Source: JBCCMA01 sp045107005
Lineage (GTDB): Bacteria; Pseudomonadota; Gammaproteobacteria; Steroidobacterales; JBCCMA01
Assembly (NCBI GenBank): GCA_045107005.1
Contig: JBGCFP010000191.1
Span: forward strand, 1 to 24,894
Length of the DNA stretch: 24,894 bases
Direction: 5' to 3'
Shown here piece by piece: positions 1 to 6,994 of this stretch. How positions within the stretch are numbered: the first letter of the stretch is position 1; every line of letters begins with the position of its first letter. A program made the position numbers and the translations under genes. Below the pieces are notes generated by a model. That model saw only the letters and a program-made list of their open reading frames with translations, had not been told where the DNA came from and made no database searches.

Positions 1-1
1 G

Positions 2-94
2 GACGGCATGCAGGTTACGCAGGTCGTCGAAATCACTGCCGAGCAGCTGAAGGCACCAATCTCTGTAACACGCGTGTTTGATCGGCAGGAATGA
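2..94 (+). CDS. 3' end of an unidentified protein (partial, cut by window edge)
   Basis: An open frame enters from the left edge and stops at TGA 92-94, giving about 30 residues that end VTRVFDRQE. The composition (mixed charged and hydrophobic, no odd residue bias) looks like a genuine protein C-terminus, and the other two plus frames look less natural. There is too little to name a family. It lies 46 bp upstream of a defective IS6-type element, in the same direction. Confidence 0.45.
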   Translation, partial: DGMQVTQVVEITAEQLKAPISVTRVFDRQE

Positions 95-140
95 CCGGGC
101 AGCAATTGTTAAGTCTTGAGCGCCGTTCAGCCGAGAATAG

Positions 141-473
141 GGCGTTGCCAACTTAACTGGCCGTAATTGGTAGAACCTGGAAATGGACACGTACAAACGG
201 CATCGATTTCCACCAACGATCGAGCCGAACTGTCGCATCAACCAACCAGAGTGCGAGAACGCGGGATGCGAAGACTCAAATCGGTTAAACAAAGCCAGCG
301 ATTTTTGACAGTCAACGCCGCTGTTTACAATTTGTTCAATCTTGGACGGCATGAGATTGCTGCCAATCACTACCGAAATCTCAGGACACGTGCGTTTGCA
401 GAATGGAATAGGGCGTCGGCGCAAATTCAGATGAAAGTGGTTTTGGCTCTTACGGAGTTAACTTGCCAATACC
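141..473 (+). mobile_element. Internally deleted IS6-family element (non-autonomous remnant)
   Basis: The ends are imperfect 18-bp inverted repeats: GGCGTTGCCAACTTAACT at 141-158, and at 456-473 the reverse complement of GGTATTGGCAAGTTAACT (14 of 18 match). Inside is the first part of an IS6-type transposase (ATG at 183, MDTYKRHRFPPTI) joined directly to its last part in another frame. The element is only 333 bp, whereas IS6 elements are usually around 0.8 kb. The 8-bp flanks (gagaatag and aggatcaa) are not duplicated, so the insertion is old or rearranged. A second diverged copy of the same left end is at 5023. Confidence 0.8.
183..436 (+). pseudogene. IS6-family transposase, central catalytic region deleted
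   Basis: The first 13 codons (MDTYKRHRFPPTI) match the start of the copy at 5065. The sequence then jumps to the conserved IS6 C-terminal block NDRAELSHQPTR, followed by RRLKSV, QRFLTV and LRTRAFAEW in the plus-2 frame. In IS6 transposases this block follows the catalytic DDE core, so the whole core is missing and the two parts are out of frame. The junction sits on aacgatc, which fits both the N-terminal codons and the N-D-R codons of the C-terminal block. The gene cannot make an active transposase. The 3' limit is approximate because the native stop is not recognisable. Confidence 0.75.
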
Positions 474-532
474 AGGATCAATATGCCCCAGAAGCACGCT
501 GCGCGCTCTGTTCGTCAGCCTGGACGATGTCC

Positions 533-545
533 GGGGGGGGGGGGG
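533..545. repeat. Homopolymeric G tract (13 G)
   Basis: Thirteen consecutive G residues lie between the IS6 remnant and the 3' end of the protease gene at 567. Tracts of this length are prone to slipped-strand length change and to sequencing error. It lies about 20 bp past the stop codon of the minus-strand protease gene, so no coding frame clearly depends on it. Confidence 0.9.
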
Positions 546-566
546 CGGTCTGATTTGCACGATCAA

Positions 567-1043
567 TTAGACCGTCACGCAATTTGATAAGTGCAAACGC
601 GGCGGATTGAGTTCGAGCGCAAAGGGTGCCACGTGGCGCAGCGCACTGAGGCCCAGAATGTTTTTTCTGGATCCGGGAATCACTGCGACCTCGATGTCGC
701 TCAGGACGCAGTCTTCGGTGAGCGTCAATGTTTTGACGCGATAGAGCTTCACGCGCTGGATCTTTCCGTTGGCCATCGCGCCGCGGATTTCCCGGCTGTA
801 TTCGGTGCCCGGCAGGCCGATCACGCTGGCGAAGAGATCGGTGGTTAGCGTTACGTAGCCCGAACCGGTATCAACCAGGAAATCAGCCTTTACGGCGTTT
901 GAAATCAAGCCACTTACGTAATAGTTGCCCGAGGCCACCTCGGTCATTACTACACTATTGCCAAAGCGATCGGCCGTCGCCGACGGACACAGTGCGGCCA
1001 GTCCAAGCATGACAAATAGCGTTCGCGTCGGGTGGCGCTTCAT
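567..1043 (-). CDS. Secreted retropepsin-like aspartic protease
   Basis: This 158-residue protein has a Sec signal peptide (about residues 1-24, ending SATA). Residues 54-64 read ADFLVDTGSGY, which carries the D-T-G-S active-site loop (Asp58) of single-domain retropepsin-like proteases. A later ILGLSALRHV (about 129-138) matches the hydrophobic-hydrophobic-Gly block that packs behind the active site in that fold. Family members act as homodimers because each chain gives one catalytic Asp; the export signal places this one in the periplasm or outside. The ATG at 1043 is used because the signal peptide starts there, though the ribosome site is weak. No operon partner is visible. The natural substrate is unknown. 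Confidence 0.75.
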   Translation of the reverse strand: MKRHPTRTLFVMLGLAALCPSATADRFGNSVVMTEVASGNYYVSGLISNAVKADFLVDTGSGYVTLTTDLFASVIGLPGTEYSREIRGAMANGKIQRVKLYRVKTLTLTEDCVLSDIEVAVIPGSRKNILGLSALRHVAPFALELNPPRLHLSNCVTV

Positions 1044-1181
1044 ATCGATATTCCAGTTACCTGGAACCTTCGTAGCAATAATCGCGCCACTTCAGTGTGA
1101 CCCGTAACGAGTGGTTTACGCTACGCGGCTTGCTATCAGCGCACCATTAATGCGCACCACGGGTACCGGGATGCACCATTA

Positions 1182-1210
1182 TTGACGCTCTTTTTGCGGG
1201 TTGTTAGAGT
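1182..1210 (+). promoter_or_regulatory. Sigma-70-type promoter for the gene at 1247
   Basis: TTGACG (1182-1187) and TAGAGT (1205-1210) are separated by 17 bp, close to the sigma-70 consensus. Transcription would start near 1217, leaving a leader of about 30 nt that contains a G-rich ribosome site (1232-1236) before the ATG at 1247. Confidence 0.5.
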
Positions 1211-1246
1211 CCTGTGAAAATGAACATGCATGGGGGTGCCTGAACA

Positions 1247-1660
1247 ATGAAAACAACAACACGCTTATTTGGCTGCGTCGGAGCAACCTTTCTAGCCGCT
1301 TTATTGGTCAGCGGTGCCAGCGCTGGGGAAACGGTACGTGATCTGGGCGATGGTCGTGCTTTGGTCGTGGATTTCAGTGGCAAACCGCCGTTTAGTCGCA
1401 AAATTGTGGCGATCAAATCGCTTAATGCGAGCCAGGCGCGTCGTTTGGCAGGCGAGGCGACCAGCGCGTCGCTCGGACGGGCGCAAAGCGGACCGCGCGG
1501 TGCTGGGTTCGGCGCCAAACCGCCATTTCGAAAGCGCGTTTCGTCACAAAGGGCGCAGTCCGACGTTTCGTTTGCACGATTTGAGGAGCAGCCTGCTCGA
1601 GACAAATCTAAAGTGCGTCGCGGTCCACCGGGTAAGAGCCTGCCGGCGCGTCGTCGATAG
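1247..1660 (+). CDS. Small secreted basic protein of unknown function
   Basis: This 137-residue protein has a clear Sec signal peptide (MKTTTRLFGCVGATFLAALL, cleavage after about GASA at 26). The mature part starts acidic (ETVRDLGDG) and becomes strongly basic and low in complexity, rich in Arg, Lys, Pro and Gly, and ends LPARRR. The first 65 residues look folded; the tail looks disordered and could bind an acidic surface, which is inference. A GGGGG ribosome site lies about 10 bp before the ATG and a good promoter is at 1182-1210, which supports expression. The family was not recognised. Confidence 0.6.
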   Translation: MKTTTRLFGCVGATFLAALLVSGASAGETVRDLGDGRALVVDFSGKPPFSRKIVAIKSLNASQARRLAGEATSASLGRAQSGPRGAGFGAKPPFRKRVSSQRAQSDVSFARFEEQPARDKSKVRRGPPGKSLPARRR

Positions 1661-1689
1661 CGGCCGTATCGAACCGCGCGCGACAGACC

Positions 1690-1985
1690 TCAAATCGACT
1701 GGGGTGACACGATAATACTGACGGTCGCCGCCGTCGTTGGGTCGCTAAAGCACAGCAAGTCTGACGCCCGGTAGTCAATCGTATCCACCCCCACAAAGCC
1801 CGGCGGTGGCGTGTCCTGTATGCCCACCCAAAGCCTGGAAAGCGGATTGATCAATTGGGTCAACGTGCCACCGTTTGCACTGACAAAACCCGAAGTAGTG
1901 CGAACGAGCCCCTGAACTGAAAAAAAAGCGAAAGTCGCGATTCGTCGGACGAGCGTTTGGTGGGGAAGGCTAGGGGAGTGTATTG
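1690..1985 (-). pseudogene. C-terminal debris of a secreted Ig-like/cadherin-type repeat protein
   Basis: The minus frame ending at the stop complementary to 1690-1692 reads, in pieces, TTSGFVSANGGTLTQLINP, RLWVGIQDTPPPGFVGVDTI, then DYRASDLLCFSD and TAATVSIIVSP. The pattern (aromatic Asp-Tyr-x-Ala-Ser-Asp, then a Val-rich strand TAATVSIIV) resembles the end of a bacterial Ig-like or VCBS-type repeat. No start codon or signal peptide joins to it, and the frame upstream of about 1985 becomes basic and unconvincing. I treat it as the decayed tail of an exported protein. The boundaries are approximate. Confidence 0.4.
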
Positions 1986-2347
1986 GTCAAGATGCGAAAC
2001 GGCGGCAAATCTGCACGCGTCGACCCGTTTTGAACGACTGACGAGGTGCAGGTTTGCGTTCCAGGCTCTGATCGCGGCGCAAACGGCTCTGCATGACATG
2101 AACAGGCTTGCGCGCGGCGAAATTTTGCGTGGCTGCTGGGTTGAGCCAGTGTTGCACAATTGACCTCCCCGGATTGGCTGCCTCCGTGAGCTGGCGGCTT
2201 GCGCAGGCTGGCCACGCCTCGCAGGCCGCTGCAACGTCAGGCTCGGTAGCTCTACCGGTCAGGCAGTAGCAGACTGTCACGTCGCCAGCGCCCAGCGGAT
2301 CTGTTTCGCATGGGGAGAACGTGCGCTCGATCGTTGGGATGCCTTGG
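1986..2347. other. Gene-poor interval with no convincing coding content
   Basis: Open frames on the minus strand here (for example about 1987-2379) are Arg-, Ala- and Ser-rich, have no signal peptide, ribosome site or family motif, and the longest overlaps the end of the G8-domain gene. It may be further debris of the pseudogene at 1690-1985 or a frame-shifted tail of the G8 gene. No RNA or repeat was seen. Confidence 0.4.
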
Positions 2348-4957
2348 TCATCGGCAGTGTCTATTGACAACTCCCTCAAACGCGCACCGCATATCGACGA
2401 TTCTGAATTCGCCCACCCGATTCTGGTCCAGCTCAGGAGGAAGCGGACCTGCGTCTATCGACCCCTCCGGCAGGCCCGACGGATCGCCATCCAGAAATTG
2501 CAGCTCGATCGCCGCTTCGATCGAACCGACAGTGCCGCTCACGCGGTCCGAGAAAACAGCCTCGACGACAAGATAGATGCCGCCGTCCGAGCCACGATAA
2601 TAGCCGTCCGTCACGGCATTCTGACGCCACCAATTGTGCTGGCTCGCGCCGCGAAATTCCTTTGGAACCGGAGAGCCCATGAGCTGTATTTTCTCGCCAA
2701 TCGAATCGGTCTTGTAAACCGTCACCCAGAAGCGGTCGTAGGTTGCCGTCATGGTCAGGTCGGACTCTTCAATGTTCACGACACCGGACAAGTGGCCAAC
2801 GCGGTTTTCAAAGTACGGATTTTCAAGCCACTGGCTGGAGTTATCGATTACATCAATGCTGTCGTTGTCGGCCGTCGCCCCTTCCCGAAACAGGCCGCGT
2901 GGTCCAGTCAATTCCTTAACCGATGACCCGACCACGGTGTTCCCCACGATAATTTCAATCGGCTCCTTGGTGATGGTGTCGTAGCCTTCAAAGTGGTTAT
3001 TGACTAGCTTGAACTCAGTTGGATCGTGGATGTGACTGGCAGAGCTGCCGTCTTCGGTGCCGTTGTAATAGTGCCCGGGCTGAGTATTGCCGGTACCGCG
3101 AATAAAAACGCTGTCCTTGATGATGTAGTTTTCCTGATAGAACGACATGATGGGTTGATCGACATTCCAGGCCAGAAATTTTTCTACGATGACGTCCATG
3201 TCGTGCCGATGCGCAATTTTATTCGCACTGGTATTGAGCGCATGGCGCGACGCAACCACTTCGTTATGACGAAAATCGCGCGTTGGTACCTTGCCGGGGT
3301 AGATCGAATTTTGACCATAGAACGGATCGTAGCCGTGTACGAACTCAAAGTCCTTGCCGTTTGAGGATATGTGCGATGGGCCGTCTGTGCCGTGTGGCCA
3401 GAACGAAAAGCCAGCGCCGTTGGCACTGACTGCGACGTTGTTGGCAATTTCAAGCAGGCGCGACTTCATGCCGTAAGCCTCGCCCTGAGTAAATGAATTA
3501 TTCAGAATTTCGGATTGATACGCGGGATGATCAACGGGTGGATTGCCATCGGGACCGGCGCTTTGTTCGGCGTTAAACGTTCGCACGACACCGGTCGTTT
3601 GAATAACAATATTGTTTGTCCAGCGTCCGGTCTCGTTACCGGCTTCGGCAACAATGCCTGACCCCACCACGCCGAAAACGGCATTGGAATCGACATTGAG
3701 GTTGGCATCGTGATGGACGATGCCCCAGCCGGGACTCCCCCAAATCGCGTTACCCTCGGCAATTGCCGGAAGGTCCAATTGACTTACACCAGTTCGGTGG
3801 TAGTGCAGCGAGTATCTACCCGACACATTCGTGTCCGAGAAAAACGCTGCCTTGTCGGTTCGCCCAAGTTCGAAAAACTCCGCGTTCTTCACGATCACGT
3901 CGTCGTTATGCATAAACATGACGTGTCCACGTTCAGCCAGTGGCACCGTCTTACCATCGTCGAGGTACACATCAGCGCTGGTCTCAGTGCCGATGAAAAT
4001 GCTCCGAGTGTAGTTAGCAACCGAGACATGCAGCGCGACGTCTGCCACCCGGTCGGGCGGTGTGTGGTTATAAATTAGCGGTCGGTCAACGGAAACCAGC
4101 GCACCCCCGTCGCCATAGTCCTTGACAGCGGTCACACGTACCACCTCATCTTCATAGGTTTCAAACTGGCGGGAATGGGAAGACAGAGCGTTCCTGACTG
4201 CGCCCACCACAAGCTTGTCCCCGGCCGCCCAGTTGACGGGCAGAGCGTCAAACCACAGCGACGTTGTGCCTGTCGCTGGATGCTGCGATGTCTTTAGATG
4301 ATCAGTTTTATCAGCACCGACAATTCTGACGGCGGCGTGACTGACAAGCCCTTTCGATAGCAGCAACGGATCATCGGCGGGTTGCAGCGGTCCGTTGGCA
4401 CGATGAAAAACAAGTTCGGCGCGAATACCAGCAGGCACCGGGTTGTGCAGATCGCCGATTGTGAAAACGGCCTGTGGGCTCAACAGCAGAGTATCGACCT
4501 TCAAGCGAGTGTCGCGATCTACAGCAAAATGCAGTTCACCGTCCACGCCGAGTCGGTCGATTGTTGCGTCGCTGACGCCATCGTAAACAACGGATATGCC
4601 ACTTGGAATGTAAACCTTGTCCCCGTCTCCCGGAATCTGCGCGTTCAGCCAGGTCAGGGGATCGAACCACGATCCGCCATTAAGCGCGACCAACACGCTG
4701 CTGTCGCCCGCCAGCGGGAACAGGTCGAGGAACGCTTGATGTTCTGTTGCCAAATCCGGGTTGTCGGTGTGGATGTGGCCCGAGTGGTTCAGAATGTGCA
4801 ATTGCGTTGAAACCGCCTCGGCCAAACTGACAGAGCCACCACCGGTCAGATCCTGAAGCGGTGGCGGCGCCCCTTGCGCAAAAGAGAAGCTACAACTGCA
4901 CAGGAGAAGCAAAACAGCAAAAAGATGTCGGGTCCAAACCCTGGCTCGGTGACGCAT
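2348..4957 (-). CDS. Secreted G8-domain / right-handed beta-helix protein
   Basis: This 869-residue exported protein has a signal peptide at about 1-28 (HLFAVLLLLCSCSFSFAQ). Residues about 96-185 show the G8 pattern: W-F-D-P-L-T-W, then IPGDGDKVYIPSG, V-V-Y-D-G, a V-D-G-E-L-H-F strand and FTIGD. G8 domains are known from the animal CEMIP/TMEM2 hyaluronan-processing proteins and PKHD1, and from bacterial surface proteins. The middle (about 350-700) is rich in short Asn/Gly/His strands typical of parallel beta-helix carbohydrate-active folds. The start is ATG 4957, preceded by an AGGAG ribosome site; an in-frame extension to 5098 would run through an IS6 end and is rejected. A polysaccharide-binding or -cleaving role is inferred. 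There is no dockerin. Confidence 0.75.
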   Translation of the reverse strand: MRHRARVWTRHLFAVLLLLCSCSFSFAQGAPPPLQDLTGGGSVSLAEAVSTQLHILNHSGHIHTDNPDLATEHQAFLDLFPLAGDSSVLVALNGGSWFDPLTWLNAQIPGDGDKVYIPSGISVVYDGVSDATIDRLGVDGELHFAVDRDTRLKVDTLLLSPQAVFTIGDLHNPVPAGIRAELVFHRANGPLQPADDPLLLSKGLVSHAAVRIVGADKTDHLKTSQHPATGTTSLWFDALPVNWAAGDKLVVGAVRNALSSHSRQFETYEDEVVRVTAVKDYGDGGALVSVDRPLIYNHTPPDRVADVALHVSVANYTRSIFIGTETSADVYLDDGKTVPLAERGHVMFMHNDDVIVKNAEFFELGRTDKAAFFSDTNVSGRYSLHYHRTGVSQLDLPAIAEGNAIWGSPGWGIVHHDANLNVDSNAVFGVVGSGIVAEAGNETGRWTNNIVIQTTGVVRTFNAEQSAGPDGNPPVDHPAYQSEILNNSFTQGEAYGMKSRLLEIANNVAVSANGAGFSFWPHGTDGPSHISSNGKDFEFVHGYDPFYGQNSIYPGKVPTRDFRHNEVVASRHALNTSANKIAHRHDMDVIVEKFLAWNVDQPIMSFYQENYIIKDSVFIRGTGNTQPGHYYNGTEDGSSASHIHDPTEFKLVNNHFEGYDTITKEPIEIIVGNTVVGSSVKELTGPRGLFREGATADNDSIDVIDNSSQWLENPYFENRVGHLSGVVNIEESDLTMTATYDRFWVTVYKTDSIGEKIQLMGSPVPKEFRGASQHNWWRQNAVTDGYYRGSDGGIYLVVEAVFSDRVSGTVGSIEAAIELQFLDGDPSGLPEGSIDAGPLPPELDQNRVGEFRIVDMRCAFEGVVNRHCR

Positions 4958-5022
4958 TCGTTTCTCCTGATCCCTATTGACACTGCTAACTTTCATTTGG
5001 CGAAGCCCAGATGTTAAACCAG

Positions 5023-5213
5023 GGTACTGCCAAGTTAACCTTCCGAATTTGGTAGAATTGTCGCATGGATACGTACAAGCGCCATCGATTTCCACCAACG
5101 ATCATCAGTTACGCTGTTTGGATTTATTATAGATTCAATCTCAGCCACCGTGACGTTGAAGATCTGCTGGCTGAACGAGGAATTACGGTAAGCCGCGAGT
5201 CAATCCGTGTCTG
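5023..5213 (+). mobile_element. Left end of a second, truncated IS6-family element
   Basis: GGTACTGCCAAGTTAAC (5023-5039) matches the end repeat of the element at 141. The transposase N-terminus follows (ATG 5065, MDTYKRHRFPPTI), then ISYAVWIYYRFNLSHRDVED and LLAERGITVSRESIR, the helix-turn-helix region typical of IS6 transposases. The match ends at about 5205-5213, exactly where the inverted repeat of the DDE element begins. No right half is found beyond that element, so the rest has been deleted. The left end lies 66 bp upstream of the G8 gene start and has replaced or now forms its promoter region. Confidence 0.8.
5065..5213 (+). pseudogene. IS6-family transposase, N-terminal fragment
   Basis: About 46 N-terminal residues of an IS6-type transposase are intact, up to VSRESIR, before the frame runs into the neighbouring insertion sequence. 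The DDE catalytic domain is absent. The first 13 residues are identical to those of the remnant at 183, so the two copies are related but diverged at the DNA level. Confidence 0.75.
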
Positions 5214-6398
5214 TGGCGAATTACAACTCAAGCCGCCAGCGGCAGTTGGTACAAGCCTCGACAGTGGGACTGCCACCGGTAACTATTCAGATTCGCCACC
5301 TTGCAATCGCCGTCACCGGCCTTTGTCTCCGGCGTGACGCCGCCTAACGAATGGTGAACGCGGGCCGCGTTGTAATAGTCGGCGAAACCAGTCAGTTTCA
5401 TTTCCAGGTTTTGAGCATTCCAAAATGGCGTGTGGTCAGTGAATTCTCGTCTAACGGTACCCACTAACCGTTCAATGAACGGGTGAGATATTGGTACATG
5501 TGGCACCGTTTTGATTTCCGCAATGTCGAGGATTCGAAGGTTTGCTTTCCATCGGTGATATCGGAAAAGCGGGTCATTGTCCGAGCTTAGATTTCGTGGT
5601 GGTTCGTGGCGGGCAACTATTCGGTAGAACATCCGACAAACGGCAGGTCCGTCGAGCGCGCCGCCATGCACTGCGAATCCAATGATGCGTCGGCTGCACT
5701 GGTCCATGATCACCATGACCCAGTGAGAACGAAGGATGAGCGATTCACATCGAAACATGTCCACCGACCAAAGACTGTCTTTCGTGTGGCCCAAAAACGT
5801 TAGCCAGGAGGGCCCGCCGTCTCGAGGATTTGGCCGATAGTGCTTCGCCAGTACACGCCGAACCACGTCCTTGTTGATTTCCAATCCAAATACGAAGGAA
5901 AGCTGCTGAGCAATGCGAGGGCAGCCAAATCGGGGATTCTTTTCTTTCATCTGAACAATGGCGGCAACGAGTTCCGCGGATGGACCTTTCGGACCAGGTT
6001 TGGCTCGGCTCTTGGCGGAAAACAGAAAGCGATACTTGCGTTGGACCAGCGCGCGATGAAACGAAAGCAGCGTCGACGGTTTGAAAACGACAGCCACACT
6101 GGCGAAGCGGGCAGGGCGCACGAGAAGGGAACACAGACCGGCGAAGACTCGATCCATCGGACGAAGATTCGGCGCCCGTTCGCGACCACGATTAAGAACA
6201 ACGAGTTGGTGTTTGACGAGAAGAGATTCGGCGACCACGGCACGCGCACCGCCGCGGCGCATCAGTTTTACGACGGTCGTGAGCAGATGTAGGAATAGGA
6301 TGCCGAGGTCACGCATTGTCCATCATCGTAGCGCTCTGATCTGGTTTTGCAAGGTGTGGATTTTTAACGAGTTGATGCGGTAAAGTTGTATTTCGCCA
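5214..6398 (-). mobile_element. Insertion sequence with a single DDE transposase
   Basis: The termini are inverted repeats: TGGCGAATTACAACT at 5214-5228, and TGGCGAAATACAACT read inward on the minus strand from 6398 (14 of 15 match). They enclose one transposase gene of 362 codons, giving an element of about 1.2 kb. Similarity may extend 2-5 bp beyond these limits, so the exact ends are uncertain. The flanks show no target duplication: one side is IS6 sequence, the other the middle of a secreted-protein gene. Deletion or recombination must have followed insertion. Confidence 0.75.
5228..6316 (-). CDS. DDE (integrase-core) transposase, single-ORF type
   Basis: This 362-residue transposase catalyses cut or strand transfer of its own element. 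The catalytic triad is visible as Asp186 in SLWSVDMFRC, Asp246 in LSSDNDPLF and Glu282 in HPFIERLVG, with 35 residues between the last Asp and Glu as expected for the rve (RNase H-like) fold. The N-terminal third holds a helical DNA-binding region, and residues 127-155 (PRFGCPRIAQQLSF) are the usual helix-turn-helix before the core. It is a single uninterrupted frame, unlike the two-frame IS3 arrangement, but the core is IS3/IS481-like. It appears intact, so the element could still be active. The family subgroup is not certain. Confidence 0.85.
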   Translation of the reverse strand: MRDLGILFLHLLTTVVKLMRRGGARAVVAESLLVKHQLVVLNRGRERAPNLRPMDRVFAGLCSLLVRPARFASVAVVFKPSTLLSFHRALVQRKYRFLFSAKSRAKPGPKGPSAELVAAIVQMKEKNPRFGCPRIAQQLSFVFGLEINKDVVRRVLAKHYRPNPRDGGPSWLTFLGHTKDSLWSVDMFRCESLILRSHWVMVIMDQCSRRIIGFAVHGGALDGPAVCRMFYRIVARHEPPRNLSSDNDPLFRYHRWKANLRILDIAEIKTVPHVPISHPFIERLVGTVRREFTDHTPFWNAQNLEMKLTGFADYYNAARVHHSLGGVTPETKAGDGDCKVANLNSYRWQSHCRGLYQLPLAA

Positions 6399-6783
6399 TA
6401 CACACGTTAGACGACACCGGGATATTCAGCAGCCGGCTTTGCCGGCCCACTGCGTCGTCGTTCGCCGCAATAACGGTCAATGCATCAACTGAATTCCCGG
6501 TGTAAAGTCCGAGCACAGTGTCGAATAATGAACCAACCGTATCCACGGTCAGATATCCATCTCCTGGCGCGGACCACTGATACCAGACCGACGCTCCCAC
6601 AGGTACGTTCGCATGTTGCGGTTCACCTGGTTCGGCCGTCGCATCCACATTCGAACCTGACCACGTTCCTTGCGAGATCGTCTCCGGGAAGGCAAAAAAA
6701 TCGTTGGCCGGTGCGGCGTATGACAATGTCGGCGCGAGGATCAAGCTAACAGCCAGATGAGCCTTAGCGCTGTAAAAGTACAT
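6399..6783 (-). pseudogene. Secreted-protein gene truncated by the insertion sequence
   Basis: The reading starts at ATG 6783 (GGGAG ribosome site 8 bp upstream) with a signal peptide ending SYA at about 25. Then come PANDFFAFPETISQGTWSGS, ATAEPGEPQHANVPVGASVW, a tryptophan-rich YQWSAPGDGYLTVDT, and GSLFDTVLGLYTG. This is the common bacterial extracellular beta-sandwich repeat that begins N-D-x-F and ends L-x-V/L-Y-T-G. After about 128 residues the frame enters the element's inverted repeat, which supplies the last 10 codons to a chance stop at 6364. A full protein would be longer; the remainder is not on the other side of the element. Probably non-functional. Confidence 0.7.
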
Positions 6784-6994
6784 TGCGATCACTCCCGCAA
6801 AAACACCAAAGAGGCCGAGAACGCCACTAGTTGATATGTTAGTCGTACGAAGTGCAGATGTGGAACAATTTTCCCGATCGCGGTCGCCCTAAAAATGCGT
6901 TTTCCGTCGAGAATAGGAGATTTGTTCCTAACGCGCTTTTCCATTCGTCACAGTTGGTAATTCCCGAATCACGCCTTTTTCCGGACGCACCGCT

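Noticed and set aside
133..481. 8-bp target duplication of the IS6 remnant
   Set aside because: gagaatag and aggatcaa differ.
1204..1605. Minus-strand frame opposite the small secreted protein
   Set aside because: Shadow of 1247-1660, which has a promoter, ribosome site and signal peptide.
1987..2379. Minus-strand 130-codon frame
   Set aside because: It overlaps the G8 gene end, has no signal peptide, ribosome site or family motif, and the sequence turns Arg/Ser rich; kept only as part of the gene-poor interval.
4958..5098. Upstream extension of the G8 gene to 5098
   Set aside because: It runs through the IS6 end and its transposase start, whereas ATG 4957 has an AGGAG ribosome site and begins the signal peptide.
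5205..6405. Target-site duplication around the DDE element
   Set aside because: The flanks (ccgtgtctg and tacacacgt) share no convincing direct repeat of the usual 3-9 bp.
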